A stretch of DNA of 64,000 nt from Nocardia asteroides (GCF_021183625.1 NZ_CP089214.1:1860001-1924000), one strand, 5' to 3'. Counted from the stretch's first letter, positions 17,437 to 26,902 are shown. Notes: generated from the letters alone by a model not told the origin. Numbers and translations: made by a program.

Positions 17437-18366
17437 TCAGGGCTGCGGGATGGGCGCGGCCGCGCCGGTGCGCTCGAAGAGCGCGAGCAGTTCGTCCGCG
17501 ATCCCGGGCGCGGCGGCGAGCACCAGGTCGCCCGCCGCGCCGACCGCGGTGGCGGGGGGCAGCACCAGCCGCGCCCCCGCCTCCTCGGCGACCAGGGCGC
17601 CCGCCGCCCAGTCCCAGGTGTTCAGCCCGTGCTCGTAGTACGCATCAAGCCTGCCCGCGCCGACCAGGCACAGATCCAGCGCGGCGGCCCCGAGCCTGCG
17701 GATGTCGCGCACCGCGGGCAGCAGCCGTGCCACCAGCCCGGCCTGCTCGGTCCGGCGCGCGGTGCCGTAGGCGAAGCCGGTGCCGACCAGTGCCATCGAC
17801 GCCTCCCGGACCGGGGTGCAGCGCAGGTGCTCGACGGTGCCGTCGGCGTCGACGCGCAGCGCGCCGAGCCCGCGCGCCGCGCTGTAGGTGGCGGCGCGCT
17901 CCACGTCGACCACCGCGCCCGCCACCGAGCGCCCGTTCCGCATCGCGGCCACCGAGACGGCGTACCCCGGCAGGCCGTAGAGGAAGTTCACGGTGCCGTC
18001 GATCGGGTCGATCACCCACGCGATCCGGTCGCCCGCCTCCGCGAAGTCGCCGCCGCCCTCCTCGCCGACCACCAGGTCGTGCGGGCGCTGCTCGGCGAGC
18101 AGGGCCCGCACCAGCTCCTCGGCCTCGGTGTCGACCACCGTCACCGGGTCGGTCGGGGTGCTCTTGGCCTGCACCGCGCCGTCGGCGACGATCCCGGCCG
18201 GGCCGAAGACCTCGGGGCGGCGGGCGCGCACGTGCGCGGCCGCGCTCTCGGCCAGCTCGACCGCGATCCGGCGCAGGTCGGCGGGGTCGGTGGTGGTCGC
18301 GTCGGTGGCGGCGGCGTCGAGCGCGGCCGGGTGCGGTGCTGGGGTGGGATGCGGCACGGCACCCAT
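17437..18366 (-). CDS. suhB: Inositol-1-monophosphatase family protein (SuhB)
   Basis: Mg2+-dependent phosphatase expected to convert inositol 1-phosphate to myo-inositol, a precursor of phosphatidylinositol and mycothiol. The 309-residue product has the metal ligands in GEEGG (about residue 101) and in the signature WVIDPIDGTVNFLYGLPGYAVSVA (about 117-140), and the second signature WDWAAGALVAEEAGARLV near 258. An extra N-terminal 35 residues rich in Ala/Thr precede the fold; a later start is possible. It is divergent from ppgK with 181 nt between, containing a perfect 14-bp palindrome. Confidence 0.92.
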   Translation of the reverse strand: MGAVPHPTPAPHPAALDAAATDATTTDPADLRRIAVELAESAAAHVRARRPEVFGPAGIVADGAVQAKSTPTDPVTVVDTEAEELVRALLAEQRPHDLVVGEEGGGDFAEAGDRIAWVIDPIDGTVNFLYGLPGYAVSVAAMRNGRSVAGAVVDVERAATYSAARGLGALRVDADGTVEHLRCTPVREASMALVGTGFAYGTARRTEQAGLVARLLPAVRDIRRLGAAALDLCLVGAGRLDAYYEHGLNTWDWAAGALVAEEAGARLVLPPATAVGAAGDLVLAAAPGIADELLALFERTGAAAPIPQP

Positions 18367-18436
18367 GCCATCACAGATCCCGGACGGGCGCGCGAGGGCG
18401 GTCGGCGATCATGGTCCGGCGCGCCCGACTACCCTT

Positions 18437-18450
18437 TGTCGTGCACGACA
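18437..18450. promoter_or_regulatory. Perfect 14-bp palindrome between suhB and ppgK
   Basis: TGTCGTGCACGACA is fully self-complementary and lies between the divergent suhB and ppgK start codons, about 70 and 100 nt from each. Size and symmetry fit a dimeric repressor operator. No regulator gene is adjacent, so the binding protein is unknown. Confidence 0.4.
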
Positions 18451-18547
18451 CAGCGCCGTCGTCGGGCAACCCGACCTCACGCGGCACCGGGGACCTGTGC
18501 GGCGCGATGTGGACCACGACACCGGCACAGGAACGAGGGGTTGAGAG

Positions 18548-19306
18548 ATGTCCGCTCGGGGGCACGCATTCGGGATCGACATCGGCGGCAGCGGTGTCAA
18601 GGGCGCTTCGGTGAATCTGGACACCGGTGAGCTCGCCCAGGAGCGCATCAAGATCGCGACGCCGCAGCCCTCCACCCCGCAGGCGGTCGCGGCGACCGTT
18701 GCCGAACTGGTCGCGAAGGCGGACTGGGACGGCCCGGTCGGCATCACGCTGCCCGCGGTGGTGCTGGACGGCGTCGCGCGCACCGCGGCCAACATCGACC
18801 GCGGCTGGATCGGCACCGACGCCCGCGCGCTCTTCGCCGAGGCGCTCGGCGGCAGGCAGGTCACCGTGCTCAACGACGCCGACGCGGCGGGGCTGGCCGA
18901 GGACCGCTACGGCGCGGCGCGCGAGTACTCCGGCTCGGTCCTGCTGCTCACCTTCGGCACCGGGATCGGCTCCGCGCTGATCTACCACGGCGCGCTGGTG
19001 CCGAACACCGAACTCGGGCACATGGAGGTCGGCGGGATGGAGACCGAGCACCGCGCCGCCGCCTCGGTCAAGGAGCGCAGGGAGCTGAGCTTCGAACAGT
19101 GGGCCGCCGAGGTGAGCACGGTGCTGATCGCGCTGGAGAACTTGTTCTGGCCGAATGTCATCGTGGCCGGTGGCGGCATCAGCCGGGACAGCGACCAGTG
19201 GATTCCGCTGCTCACGAACCGCACCCCGGTGATCCCCGCGCACCTCAGGAACACCGCGGGCATCGTCGGCGCGGCGATGGCGGTACACGACGGCATCACG
19301 CCCTGA
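18548..19306 (+). CDS. ppgK: Polyphosphate glucokinase
   Basis: ROK-family enzyme that phosphorylates glucose using inorganic polyphosphate (and ATP), typical of actinobacteria. The 252-residue product starts MSARGHAFGIDIGGSGVKGASV, with the phosphate-1 loop. Further motifs are AKADWDGPVGITLPAVV, LNDADAAGLAE with the catalytic Asp, LTFGTGIGSALIYHG, and NTELGHMEVGG, the glucose-binding ROK signature. The start at 18548 has GAGGGGTTGAGAG upstream. It sits directly before sigA, as in mycobacteria (Rv2702-Rv2703 from memory). Confidence 0.95.
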   Translation: MSARGHAFGIDIGGSGVKGASVNLDTGELAQERIKIATPQPSTPQAVAATVAELVAKADWDGPVGITLPAVVLDGVARTAANIDRGWIGTDARALFAEALGGRQVTVLNDADAAGLAEDRYGAAREYSGSVLLLTFGTGIGSALIYHGALVPNTELGHMEVGGMETEHRAAASVKERRELSFEQWAAEVSTVLIALENLFWPNVIVAGGGISRDSDQWIPLLTNRTPVIPAHLRNTAGIVGAAMAVHDGITP

Positions 19307-19378
19307 CGCGGAACGGCGCCACCTGGGCGCGGGCCGCGAATCTGCCCGTCGTTGGCATGGGTACCCTGGTTCGATCGT

Positions 19379-19384
19379 TACAAT
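19379..19384 (+). promoter_or_regulatory. Candidate -10 element of the sigA promoter
   Basis: TACAAT, a near-consensus -10 hexamer, lies 157 nt before the sigA GTG. TTGGCA upstream is 21 nt away, longer than optimal, so the -35 is uncertain. If correct, the transcript carries a leader of about 150 nt containing three consecutive hairpins. Confidence 0.5.
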
Positions 19385-19395
19385 GGAACCTGTCC

Positions 19396-19469
19396 GGCGG
19401 AAAGCCGCCAACTCCCACCCGGCACACCGGCTCGCGCCGGTGCGAGCCGACAGCCGGCGCTCCGCCGGC
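19396..19469 (+). promoter_or_regulatory. Three consecutive hairpins in the sigA leader
   Basis: Hairpin 1: GGCGG-AAAG-CCGCC (19396-19409). Hairpin 2: CGGCTCGC / GCGAGCCG with a 6-nt loop (19428-19449). Hairpin 3: GCCGGCG / CGCCGGC with a 3-nt loop (19453-19469). All fall between the probable -10 element and the sigA ribosome site at 19530-19535. This arrangement could modulate transcription elongation or mRNA stability; nothing in the sequence fixes which. Confidence 0.5.
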
Positions 19470-19540
19470 GCCACCCGACAGACCGCTCCGCCGGATCACT
19501 CTGGCGTGACGCCGCACGAGACCGTCACGAAAGGGCGTAC

Positions 19541-20911
<1,371 letters not shown>

Positions 20912-20924
20912 GCACAGCCGCCAC

Positions 20925-20954
20925 AGGGCCTCACGGTTTCCGCCGTGGGGCCCT
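20925..20954. terminator. Bidirectional terminator hairpin after sigA
   Basis: A 12-bp stem with one G-T wobble: AGGGCCTCACGG (20925-20936) pairs with CCGTGGGGCCCT (20943-20954), loop of 6 nt, followed by TTGT. It lies between the convergent sigA and eutC stop codons. Confidence 0.8.
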
Positions 20955-20969
20955 TGTCGCGTTCCGGGG

Positions 20970-21719
20970 TCAGCCGAGTTCGGCGCGGTCGCCGGTGCCG
21001 AGCGGCAGCGAGTCGTCCTTGAGGTCGACGCCGGAGCGGCCGAGGGCGCGGGCGCCCTCGATCAGGGCGGCGACGATGCGGGCGGCGCGCTCGTAGCCGA
21101 GACCGTCGGGCGGGTGGATGTTGGAGAGGCAGTTGCGTTCGGCGTCGGTGCGGCCGGGGTGCGGGTGGTGGGTGAGGTAGATGCCGAGGCTGTCGGCGAC
21201 CGAGAGGCCGGGGCGCTCGCCGATCAGCAGGACCAGGGTGGTGACGCCGAGCGCGGCGCCGATGTGGTCGCCGAGCGCGACCCGCGCCTGGGTGGCGAGC
21301 ACCGGCGGGGCGGTGCTGAGCGCGGGGGGGAGCGCGGCGGTCAGGGCGGCGAGGGTGGCCGGGCCGTGTTCGGCGACGGCGAAGGCGGAGAGGCCGTCGG
21401 CGAGCACGAAGCCGACGTCCGCCGACACCTGCCCGGGCAGCTCGGAGCCGGGGAGCCTGCCGAGGTCGGGGCGGCGCAGGTACTCGTCGCGGTCGCGGGC
21501 GCGGCTGGCGACGACGGTGGCGTCGCCGAGGCCGCGGGCGGCGAGGTCGGCGGCGAGCGCGGCGGTGTCGAGGGCGGCGTGCACGGCGTCGCGGGCGGCG
21601 GAGTGCGCGGCGCGGAACTCCAGCACCCGCTCGGTCGGTAGCGCGTCACCGGCCCGGCCGAGCCCGATCCGCGCCTGCGTGCTGCGGCGCAGCGGCTCCC
21701 AGAACTCCGCGCCGCTCAT
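20970..21719 (-). CDS. eutC: Ethanolamine ammonia-lyase small subunit
   Basis: Light chain of the coenzyme-B12-dependent enzyme that splits ethanolamine to acetaldehyde and ammonia. The 249-residue product has the family core: ARIGLGRAGDALPTERVLEFRAAHSAARDAVHA near the N-terminus, SADVGFVLADGLSAFAVAEHG in the middle, and VALLGERPGLS-like VLLIGERPGLSVADSLGIYLTHHP followed by RNCLSNIHPPDGLGYERAA. ATG 21719 overlaps the eutB stop by 4 nt (ATGA), so the subunits are translationally coupled. No microcompartment shell, reactivase (EutA) or acetaldehyde dehydrogenase gene is adjacent. Confidence 0.95.
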   Translation of the reverse strand: MSGAEFWEPLRRSTQARIGLGRAGDALPTERVLEFRAAHSAARDAVHAALDTAALAADLAARGLGDATVVASRARDRDEYLRRPDLGRLPGSELPGQVSADVGFVLADGLSAFAVAEHGPATLAALTAALPPALSTAPPVLATQARVALGDHIGAALGVTTLVLLIGERPGLSVADSLGIYLTHHPHPGRTDAERNCLSNIHPPDGLGYERAARIVAALIEGARALGRSGVDLKDDSLPLGTGDRAELG

Positions 21720-23134
21720 CGCCCGGCCGCCAGTGCGCGCAGCGGCGAGGCGGCAGCGTCGACCGGGAGGATCCGGCCGCCCGCGTCGAGCATGCCGAGC
21801 CCGCGCAGCCAGTCCGCGAACTCCGGCGCGGGGCGCAGCCCGAGCACCCGCCTGGCGTAGAGCACGTCGTGGAAGCTCAGGCTCTGGTAGCCGAGCATCA
21901 CGTCGTCGGCGCCGGGCACCGCGATGACGAAGGCGGCGCCCGCCGCGCCGAGCAGGGTGAGCAGCGTGTCCATGTCGTCCTGGTCGGCCTCGGCGTGGTT
22001 GGTGTAGCAGACGTCGACGCCCATCGGCAGCCCGAGCAGCTTGCCGCAGAAGTGGTCCTCCAGCCCGGCCCGGACGATCTGCTTGCCGTCGTAGAGGTAC
22101 TCCGGGCCGATGAAGCCGACGACGGTGTTCACCAGCAGCGGCTCCAGCTCGCGGGCGACGGCGTAGGCGCGGGCCTCCAGGGTCTGCTGGTCGACCGGGC
22201 GGTCGCCCGCGCCGAGGTGCGCGCCCGCCGAGAGCGCCGAGCCCTGCCCGGTCTCCAGGTACATGACGTTCCCGCCGACGGTGCCGCGGCCGAGCGAGCG
22301 CGCCGCCTCCGCGCCCTCGCGCAGCAGCGCCAGGTCGACCCCGAAGCTCCGGTTGGCGCCCTCGGTCCCGGCGACCGACTGGAACACCAGGTCCACCGGC
22401 GCGCCGGTCTCGATCAGCCGGAGGGTGGTGGTGACGTGCGCGAGCACGCAGGACTGCACCGGGATGTCGAAGCGGGTGCGCACGTCGTCGAGCAGGCGGA
22501 GCAGCTCGCCCGCGGCGTGCGGGGAGTCGGTGGCCGGGTTGATGCCGATCACGGCGTCGCCGCAGCCGAGCAGCAGCCCGTCCAGCACCGCGGCGGCGAT
22601 TCCGCGCGGGTCGTCGGTGGGGTGGTTCGGCTGCAGCCGGGTGGCGAGCGTGCCGGGGGCGCCGATGGTGGTGCGGAAGGCGCTGGTGACGCGCGCGGCG
22701 GCGGCCACGGCGATCAGGTCCTGGTTGCGCATGAGTTTGGATACGGCGGCGACCATCTCCGGGGTGAGGCCGGGGGCGAGGGCGCTCAGGGTGGCGGCGG
22801 CGGTGTCGGTGGCGGCGACGGTGAGCAGATGGTCGCGCAGCTCGCCGACGGTCTGCGCGGCGATCGGGGCGAAGGCGGCGCGGTCGTGCCGATCCAGGAT
22901 CAGCCGGGTGACCTCGTCGGTCTCGCCCGGCACGACCTGGTCGTCCAGGAATGTCCGGAGCGGGACGTCGGCGAGCGCCCACTGCGCGGCGGCGCGCTCG
23001 GCGTCGGATTCGGCGGCGCAGCCGGCGAGCTCGTCCCCGCTGCGCCGCGGCGACGCCTTGGCCAGCAGCTCGACCAGGCCGTCGAAGCGGTAGCCGGTGC
23101 CGCGCAGCGGCTGCGTGAAGGTCGGCACGGTCAC
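21716..23134 (-). CDS. eutB: Ethanolamine ammonia-lyase large subunit
   Basis: Catalytic heavy chain, 472 residues, TIM-barrel family; with EutC it binds adenosylcobalamin and deaminates ethanolamine. Recognisable segments are VTRLILDRHDRAAFAPIAAQTVGELRDHLL, SKLMRNQDLIAVAAAARVTSAFRTTIG, GCGDAVIGINPATDSP, FQSVAGTEGANRSFGVDL, YLETGQGSALSAGAHLGA and VGFIGPEYLYDGKQIVRAGLEDHFCGKLLGLPMGVDVCYTNHAEADQDDMD. GTG 23134 has a GGAGGAGGGA ribosome site. Products would be ammonia for nitrogen supply and acetaldehyde handled by unlinked enzymes. Confidence 0.96.
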   Translation of the reverse strand: MTVPTFTQPLRGTGYRFDGLVELLAKASPRRSGDELAGCAAESDAERAAAQWALADVPLRTFLDDQVVPGETDEVTRLILDRHDRAAFAPIAAQTVGELRDHLLTVAATDTAAATLSALAPGLTPEMVAAVSKLMRNQDLIAVAAAARVTSAFRTTIGAPGTLATRLQPNHPTDDPRGIAAAVLDGLLLGCGDAVIGINPATDSPHAAGELLRLLDDVRTRFDIPVQSCVLAHVTTTLRLIETGAPVDLVFQSVAGTEGANRSFGVDLALLREGAEAARSLGRGTVGGNVMYLETGQGSALSAGAHLGAGDRPVDQQTLEARAYAVARELEPLLVNTVVGFIGPEYLYDGKQIVRAGLEDHFCGKLLGLPMGVDVCYTNHAEADQDDMDTLLTLLGAAGAAFVIAVPGADDVMLGYQSLSFHDVLYARRVLGLRPAPEFADWLRGLGMLDAGGRILPVDAAASPLRALAAGR

Positions 23135-23203
23135 TCCCTCCTCCCGGCCGGGTACCGGGATCGCCCCGATTCTCGGCGGCCGGTGTTGCCCGGGCGTTAC
23201 GGG

Positions 23204-23422
23204 TCAGCGACGGCGGCAGACCACGGCGACGATCCGGTCACCGAGCGATTCCGCGACGTAGAAGTGGTCGCCGCCGGCCGCGGTCGCCGCCCTGGCGATC
23301 TCCTCGACGGCGCGGTGGATGTCGCTGTGGCCGTAGCGGTTCAGCGCCAGCTCGACGGTGCCGATGGCTTCGTACCCGGTGAGATCGGCCCGCTGGATCT
23401 CGACTGCCCTCGTGCGCCGCAT
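23204..23422 (-). CDS. Small hypothetical protein upstream of eutBC
   Basis: A 72-residue open frame from ATG 23422 (MRRTRAVEIQRADLTGYEAIGTV...). It is unusually rich in Arg, Ala and Val with no membrane segment. The end reads AGGDHFYVAESLGDRIVAVVCRRR, a beta-rich pattern with a single Cys. I do not recognise the family. It lies 70 nt upstream of eutB on the same strand and is divergent from the rhomboid-like gene, also by 70 nt. Codon usage matches neighbouring genes, which supports a real gene. Confidence 0.6.
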   Translation of the reverse strand: MRRTRAVEIQRADLTGYEAIGTVELALNRYGHSDIHRAVEEIARAATAAGGDHFYVAESLGDRIVAVVCRRR

Positions 23423-23491
23423 CACGTCAGGGTAGCCCCGGCACCGGCGCGCGCGAGCGGATTCGGGGCGGGGTTCCGGCAGACTGAGCGG

Positions 23492-24226
23492 GTGCCCGAC
23501 TCGCCCCCCGCACCGTGGTTGCGCACCCTGGACGCGACCGACTGCGTGCGGGCGGTCACCGGCTGGCTGCGGGCTCCCGGGCTCGCCCGCCGGATCGGCC
23601 CCGCGCTGCGGGCGCACTTCGCGGGCGCGCCGGCCAGCACCGCCTACGTGTTCACGCTGCTGGTCACCTGGTGGACGCTGCGCGGGCTGAGCCCGCAGGC
23701 CGAGCGGGCGCTGATCCTCTCCGCCTCGACCAACCTGCACAACATGCGGGAGAACCCGATCCAGGTGCTGGTGGCGTCGGCGTTCTGGACCGAGGGCGGC
23801 TTCCCGTACTGGGTTCTCCCGCAGTTCCTGGTGGTGACGGCCTTCGCCGAGCGCAGGCTCGGGACGGCGCGCTGGATCGCGCTCTTCGCGGTCGGGCACG
23901 TGGGGGCGACGTTGCTCACCGTCACCGCGATCTCCTACGGCATCGATCACGGGGTGATCCCGTACCGCGTGGCGGTCGCGGCCGACGTGGGCAGCAGCTA
24001 CGGGGCCACCGCGATCATGGCGGCGATGTCGTTCCTCTTCCGCGGCGGGTTGCGGCTGGTCTGGGCCGGGACGCTGGTGGCCGTGCTGGCGGCGGCCTAC
24101 TGGATCGGGCCGACCTTCACCGACTACGGGCACCTGTGCGCGGCCGGCATCGGGCTGGTCGCCGGTGCGGCGGGCAGCGCCTTCCAGCGCAGGCGCGCCC
24201 GCCGCGCGGGACAGCCCGTGCGGTGA
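23492..24226 (+). CDS. Rhomboid-like integral membrane protein
   Basis: A 244-residue membrane protein resembling actinobacterial rhomboid-like proteins. After a soluble N-terminus of about 50 residues it has roughly six hydrophobic segments. In the middle lies WVLPQFLVVTAFAERRLGTARWIALFAVGHVGATLL; then DVGSSYGATAIMAAMSFLF provides a candidate GxSxG-like serine (Ser in GSSYG), and DYGHLCAAGIGLVAG provides the His in the last helix. That Ser/His pair is what an active intramembrane protease needs, though many members of this group may be inactive. The start is GTG 23492. Convergent with the antiporter gene. Confidence 0.75.
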   Translation: MPDSPPAPWLRTLDATDCVRAVTGWLRAPGLARRIGPALRAHFAGAPASTAYVFTLLVTWWTLRGLSPQAERALILSASTNLHNMRENPIQVLVASAFWTEGGFPYWVLPQFLVVTAFAERRLGTARWIALFAVGHVGATLLTVTAISYGIDHGVIPYRVAVAADVGSSYGATAIMAAMSFLFRGGLRLVWAGTLVAVLAAAYWIGPTFTDYGHLCAAGIGLVAGAAGSAFQRRRARRAGQPVR

Positions 24227-24271
24227 GCTCGGCGGCGGGGCCGCGGACGCGCGAGCGAGCCGCAGGCGGGC

Positions 24272-25456
24272 TCACACGCCGACGGCGGACGGCGGCGGGC
24301 CGCGGTGCAGCAGGGCGTACGCGGGCTCGGCGAGCCGCGCCGCGACCGGCCCGATGACCGCCATGAGCAGGACGTAGGCCGAGGCAAGCGCGGCGAGTTC
24401 GGTCGCGGCGGTGCCGATGCCGATGGCGAGCCCGGCGATCACGACGGAGAACTCGCCGCGCGCCACCAGCGCCGCCCCCGCCCTGGCCCGCCCCGGCGCC
24501 CTGATCCCCTGCCTGCCCGCCGCCCACCACCCGGTGGCCACCTTGGTCACCGTGCTGACCACCGCGAGCGCGACCGCCCAGCCGAGCACCGGCGGGATCG
24601 CCGCCGGGTCGGTGTTCAGCCCGAAGGCGACGAAGAAGATCGCGGCGAAGAGATCGCGCAGTGGCTCCAGCAGCTTCACCGCCTGCCGCGCCGTCGCGCC
24701 GGAGATGGCGATCCCGAGCAGGAACGCCCCGACCGCCGCCGAGACGTGCAGCGCGGAGGCCACCCCGGCCACCAGCAGCGCCGCGCCGAGCAGCTCGAGC
24801 AGGAACACCTCGCGGTCGTCGCTGGCCAGCAGCGCCGAGACCTGCCGCCCGTAGCGCAGCGCGAGCAGCAGCACGACGGTGACGCAGGCCAGCGCGGTGC
24901 CGAGCGCGCGCAACCCGCTGAGCACGCTCAGCCCGGCCAGCACGGTGGTCAGGATCGGCAGGTACAGCGCCATCGCCAGGTCCTCGAAGACCAGGATGGA
25001 GAGCACGACGGGGGTCTCCCGGTTGCCGAGCCTGCCGAGGTCGGCGAGGACCTTCGCGACGATCCCGGACGACGAGATGTAGGTGACCCCGGCCATCGTG
25101 ATGGCCCCGGTCGCCCCCCAGCCGAGCAGCAGCGCCACCGCCGCGCCCGGCGTGGCATTGGCGACCAGGTCGACCAGCCCGGCCGGCCAGGAGCGGCGCA
25201 GCCCGGTGACGAGTTCGGGCGCGGTGTACTCCAGCCCGAGCAGGAGCAGCAGCAGCACGACGCCGATCTCGGCGGCCAGGTGGCCGAAGTCGTTGGCCGC
25301 GCTCAGCTCGACGAAGCCGCCCTGCCCGAAGGCGAGCCCGCCGAGCAGGTAGAGCGGGATCGGCGACATCCCGGCCCGCCCCGCCAGCCTGCCGAGCAGG
25401 CCGAGGACGAACAGCACCGCACCGAGCTCGAGCAACGCGAGCGCGGTGCCGTCCAC
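24272..25456 (-). CDS. CPA2-family monovalent cation/proton antiporter (KefB/KhtU-like)
   Basis: A 394-residue membrane antiporter with about 12-13 helices spanning almost the whole length. The N-terminal segment ALLELGAVLFVLGLLGRLAGRAGMSPIPLYLLGGLAFGQGG is the typical first CPA2 helix pair. FEDLAMALYLPILTTVLAG contains the conserved FED motif, and SSSGIVAKVLADLG and ARGEFSVVIAGLAIG are other family landmarks. Three nt upstream lies the gene for a TrkA_C-type subunit, the arrangement of the Bacillus KhtTU K+/H+ antiporter. Role inferred: K+ efflux coupled to proton entry. Confidence 0.88.
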   Translation of the reverse strand: MDGTALALLELGAVLFVLGLLGRLAGRAGMSPIPLYLLGGLAFGQGGFVELSAANDFGHLAAEIGVVLLLLLLGLEYTAPELVTGLRRSWPAGLVDLVANATPGAAVALLLGWGATGAITMAGVTYISSSGIVAKVLADLGRLGNRETPVVLSILVFEDLAMALYLPILTTVLAGLSVLSGLRALGTALACVTVVLLLALRYGRQVSALLASDDREVFLLELLGAALLVAGVASALHVSAAVGAFLLGIAISGATARQAVKLLEPLRDLFAAIFFVAFGLNTDPAAIPPVLGWAVALAVVSTVTKVATGWWAAGRQGIRAPGRARAGAALVARGEFSVVIAGLAIGIGTAATELAALASAYVLLMAVIGPVAARLAEPAYALLHRGPPPSAVGV

Positions 25457-25459
25457 CGG

Positions 25460-25942
25460 TCAGCCGTGGGTGAGGATCTTCGCGGCCGTGTCGAGCCCCT
25501 CGGGCGTTCCGACGACCACGAGCAGGTCGTCGGCGCCGAAGGTGAAGTCGGGGCCGGGTGAGGGGTAGACCTGCCCCGCCCGCATCACGGCGACGATCGA
25601 CGCCTTGGTGCGGGTGCGCATACCGGTCTCCCCCAGCGTGCGGCCCTCGTACGGGGAGTCCGCCTTGATCGGCAGCTGCCTGGTCAGGATGCCAGGCATG
25701 TCGCGGTGGTCCTCGCGCAGCTGGGCGACGAGCTGCGGGGCCCCGAGCAGGTTGGCCAGCACCGCCGCCTCGTCCGCCGTGAGCGGGATCTCGGCCGCGC
25801 AGGCGTCCGGGTCGTCCACCTTGGAGACGATGAGATCGATGCCGCCGTCGCGGAGATCGACCACCCCGATCCGGCGGCCGGACCGGGCCTGGAAGTCCTT
25901 GCGCACCCCGATCCCGGGCAATGCTGTGACATCGACGTTCAC
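25460..25942 (-). CDS. Antiporter regulatory subunit with TrkA_C domain (KhtT-like)
   Basis: Soluble regulatory partner of the antiporter, 160 residues from GTG 25942. The N-terminal half (VDVTALPGIGVRKDFQARSGRRIGVVDLRDGGIDLIV) is the family-specific beta domain that begins exactly like KhtT homologues. The C-terminal TrkA_C domain is about residues 90-158 (LPIKADSPYEGRTLGETGMRTRTKASIVAVMRAGQVYPSPGPDFTFGADDLLVVVGTPEGL). The 3-nt gap to the antiporter gene indicates one operon. By analogy it gates the antiporter in response to a nucleotide or pH. Confidence 0.88.
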   Translation of the reverse strand: MNVDVTALPGIGVRKDFQARSGRRIGVVDLRDGGIDLIVSKVDDPDACAAEIPLTADEAAVLANLLGAPQLVAQLREDHRDMPGILTRQLPIKADSPYEGRTLGETGMRTRTKASIVAVMRAGQVYPSPGPDFTFGADDLLVVVGTPEGLDTAAKILTHG

Positions 25943-26027
25943 GGACTCCAGCGTAGACCTGCCGACGGCCCCCGTCGCGGGAGACCGTCCGGCTGGTCGG
26001 TTCGGCGGATTCCGGTGCCGGTGCCGG

Positions 26028-26387
26028 TCAGCGCGCGAGTGGCGCGAAGACCCCGTCCCCGTCCGGCCGGTACTCGTCGATCGCGGTGACCGCTCCCGCG
26101 GGCAGCGGGCCGTAGAGGTGCGGAAACAGCATGGACTCCGGGTCGGTGGGTACCCCGGGCTCCCACTTCACCGGCGCGCCGAGCCGAGCCGGGTCGATCC
26201 GGAGCAGCACGAGATCCCGTCGCCCGGAGAACAACCGGTTGGCGGGCAGGTGCGCCTGCTGCGGGGTCGACAGGTGCACGAACCCGGCCACCTCCAGCGA
26301 GGCCGGGCGCAGCTCCCCCGACTGCCGCGCGGCCAGCCATTCCGCCAGCGTGCAGATGTGAACCAGGGTGTGAGTGTCATAGGTCAC
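26028..26387 (-). CDS. DUF952 family protein
   Basis: A 119-residue small cytoplasmic protein of the DUF952 family; biochemical function is not established. GTG 26387 follows GGGAG at 5-nt spacing. The family pattern is clear: LVHICTLAEWLAARQSGELRPASLEVAGFVHLSTPQQ, the DLVLLRIDPARLGAPVKWEPG middle, and FPHLYGPLPAGAVTAIDEYRPD at the end. It stands alone and is divergent from the small zinc-finger gene across 272 nt that contain an ECF-type promoter on the other strand. Confidence 0.85.
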   Translation of the reverse strand: MTYDTHTLVHICTLAEWLAARQSGELRPASLEVAGFVHLSTPQQAHLPANRLFSGRRDLVLLRIDPARLGAPVKWEPGVPTDPESMLFPHLYGPLPAGAVTAIDEYRPDGDGVFAPLAR

Positions 26388-26520
26388 GGGTAGTCTCCCG
26401 ATAGACAACTGGATCGGACTGTTCGAGTACGCGATTCGCGCGCTTTCGATGCTGAGCAGGGGTGTTCGCCCACGGCGGAAATCCCAGGTCGTGTTATCGA
26501 AAACACATCGGATACGCACC

Positions 26521-26547
26521 GGGAACAAACCCCGGACCGCGAACGTC
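26521..26547 (+). promoter_or_regulatory. ECF-sigma-type promoter upstream of the small zinc-finger gene
   Basis: GGGAAC (26521-26526), exactly 17 nt, then CGTC (26544-26547). It shares GGGAACAAA with the SNF2 promoter at 27721. The predicted transcript starts near 26553, about 105 nt before the ATG at 26660. A small inverted repeat, GTGTT-N6-AACAC, lies about 15 nt upstream of the -35. Confidence 0.55.
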
Positions 26548-26659
26548 TGTCAGAGTAGTCATACCCCTGCTGGGAAGTAGCGGATGTGAGCCCGCGGAGT
26601 GACCACGGGCCCGACACCAGGTGAACGGACTGTGTGCCGGAAGCCAGGACGGAGGAGTC

Positions 26660-26854
26660 ATGCCAGGAACCCTGACCAGCACCCCACTGACCGCGGTCGA
26701 TCGCTGCGACCGGTGCGGGGCCGCTGCCCGAGTGCGTGCCGTTCTGCCCGCGGGTGGCGAGTTGCTCTTCTGCCAGCACCACGCGAACGAACACATGGAG
26801 CGCCTGCGTGAGCTCGAGGCCGTGATCAACACGGAATCCGCTCCCGCTCTGTAG
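26660..26854 (+). CDS. Small zinc-finger protein (DUF7455-like)
   Basis: A 64-residue protein from ATG 26660, with the strong ribosome site GGAGGA. It contains CDRCGAAARVRA ... LLFCQHHANEH, giving a CxxC pair and a CxHH pair that together can bind one zinc ion. The remainder is helical (MERLRELEAVINTE). Such small proteins are widespread in actinobacteria next to sigma-factor genes, but their function is not established. It is probably transcribed from the ECF-type promoter at 26521 and ends at a perfect 15-bp terminator. Confidence 0.82.
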   Translation: MPGTLTSTPLTAVDRCDRCGAAARVRAVLPAGGELLFCQHHANEHMERLRELEAVINTESAPAL

Positions 26855-26902
26855 ACCCCGTCCTCGCGTCCGACACAACAGCATCCGACAACAGAATCCG
26901 CG

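Noticed and set aside
19307..19540. sigA translation starting upstream at about 19352
   Set aside because: The frame is open there, but the sequence is not conserved-looking, includes the likely -10 element and hairpins, and lacks a ribosome site; GTG 19541 has AAAGGG.
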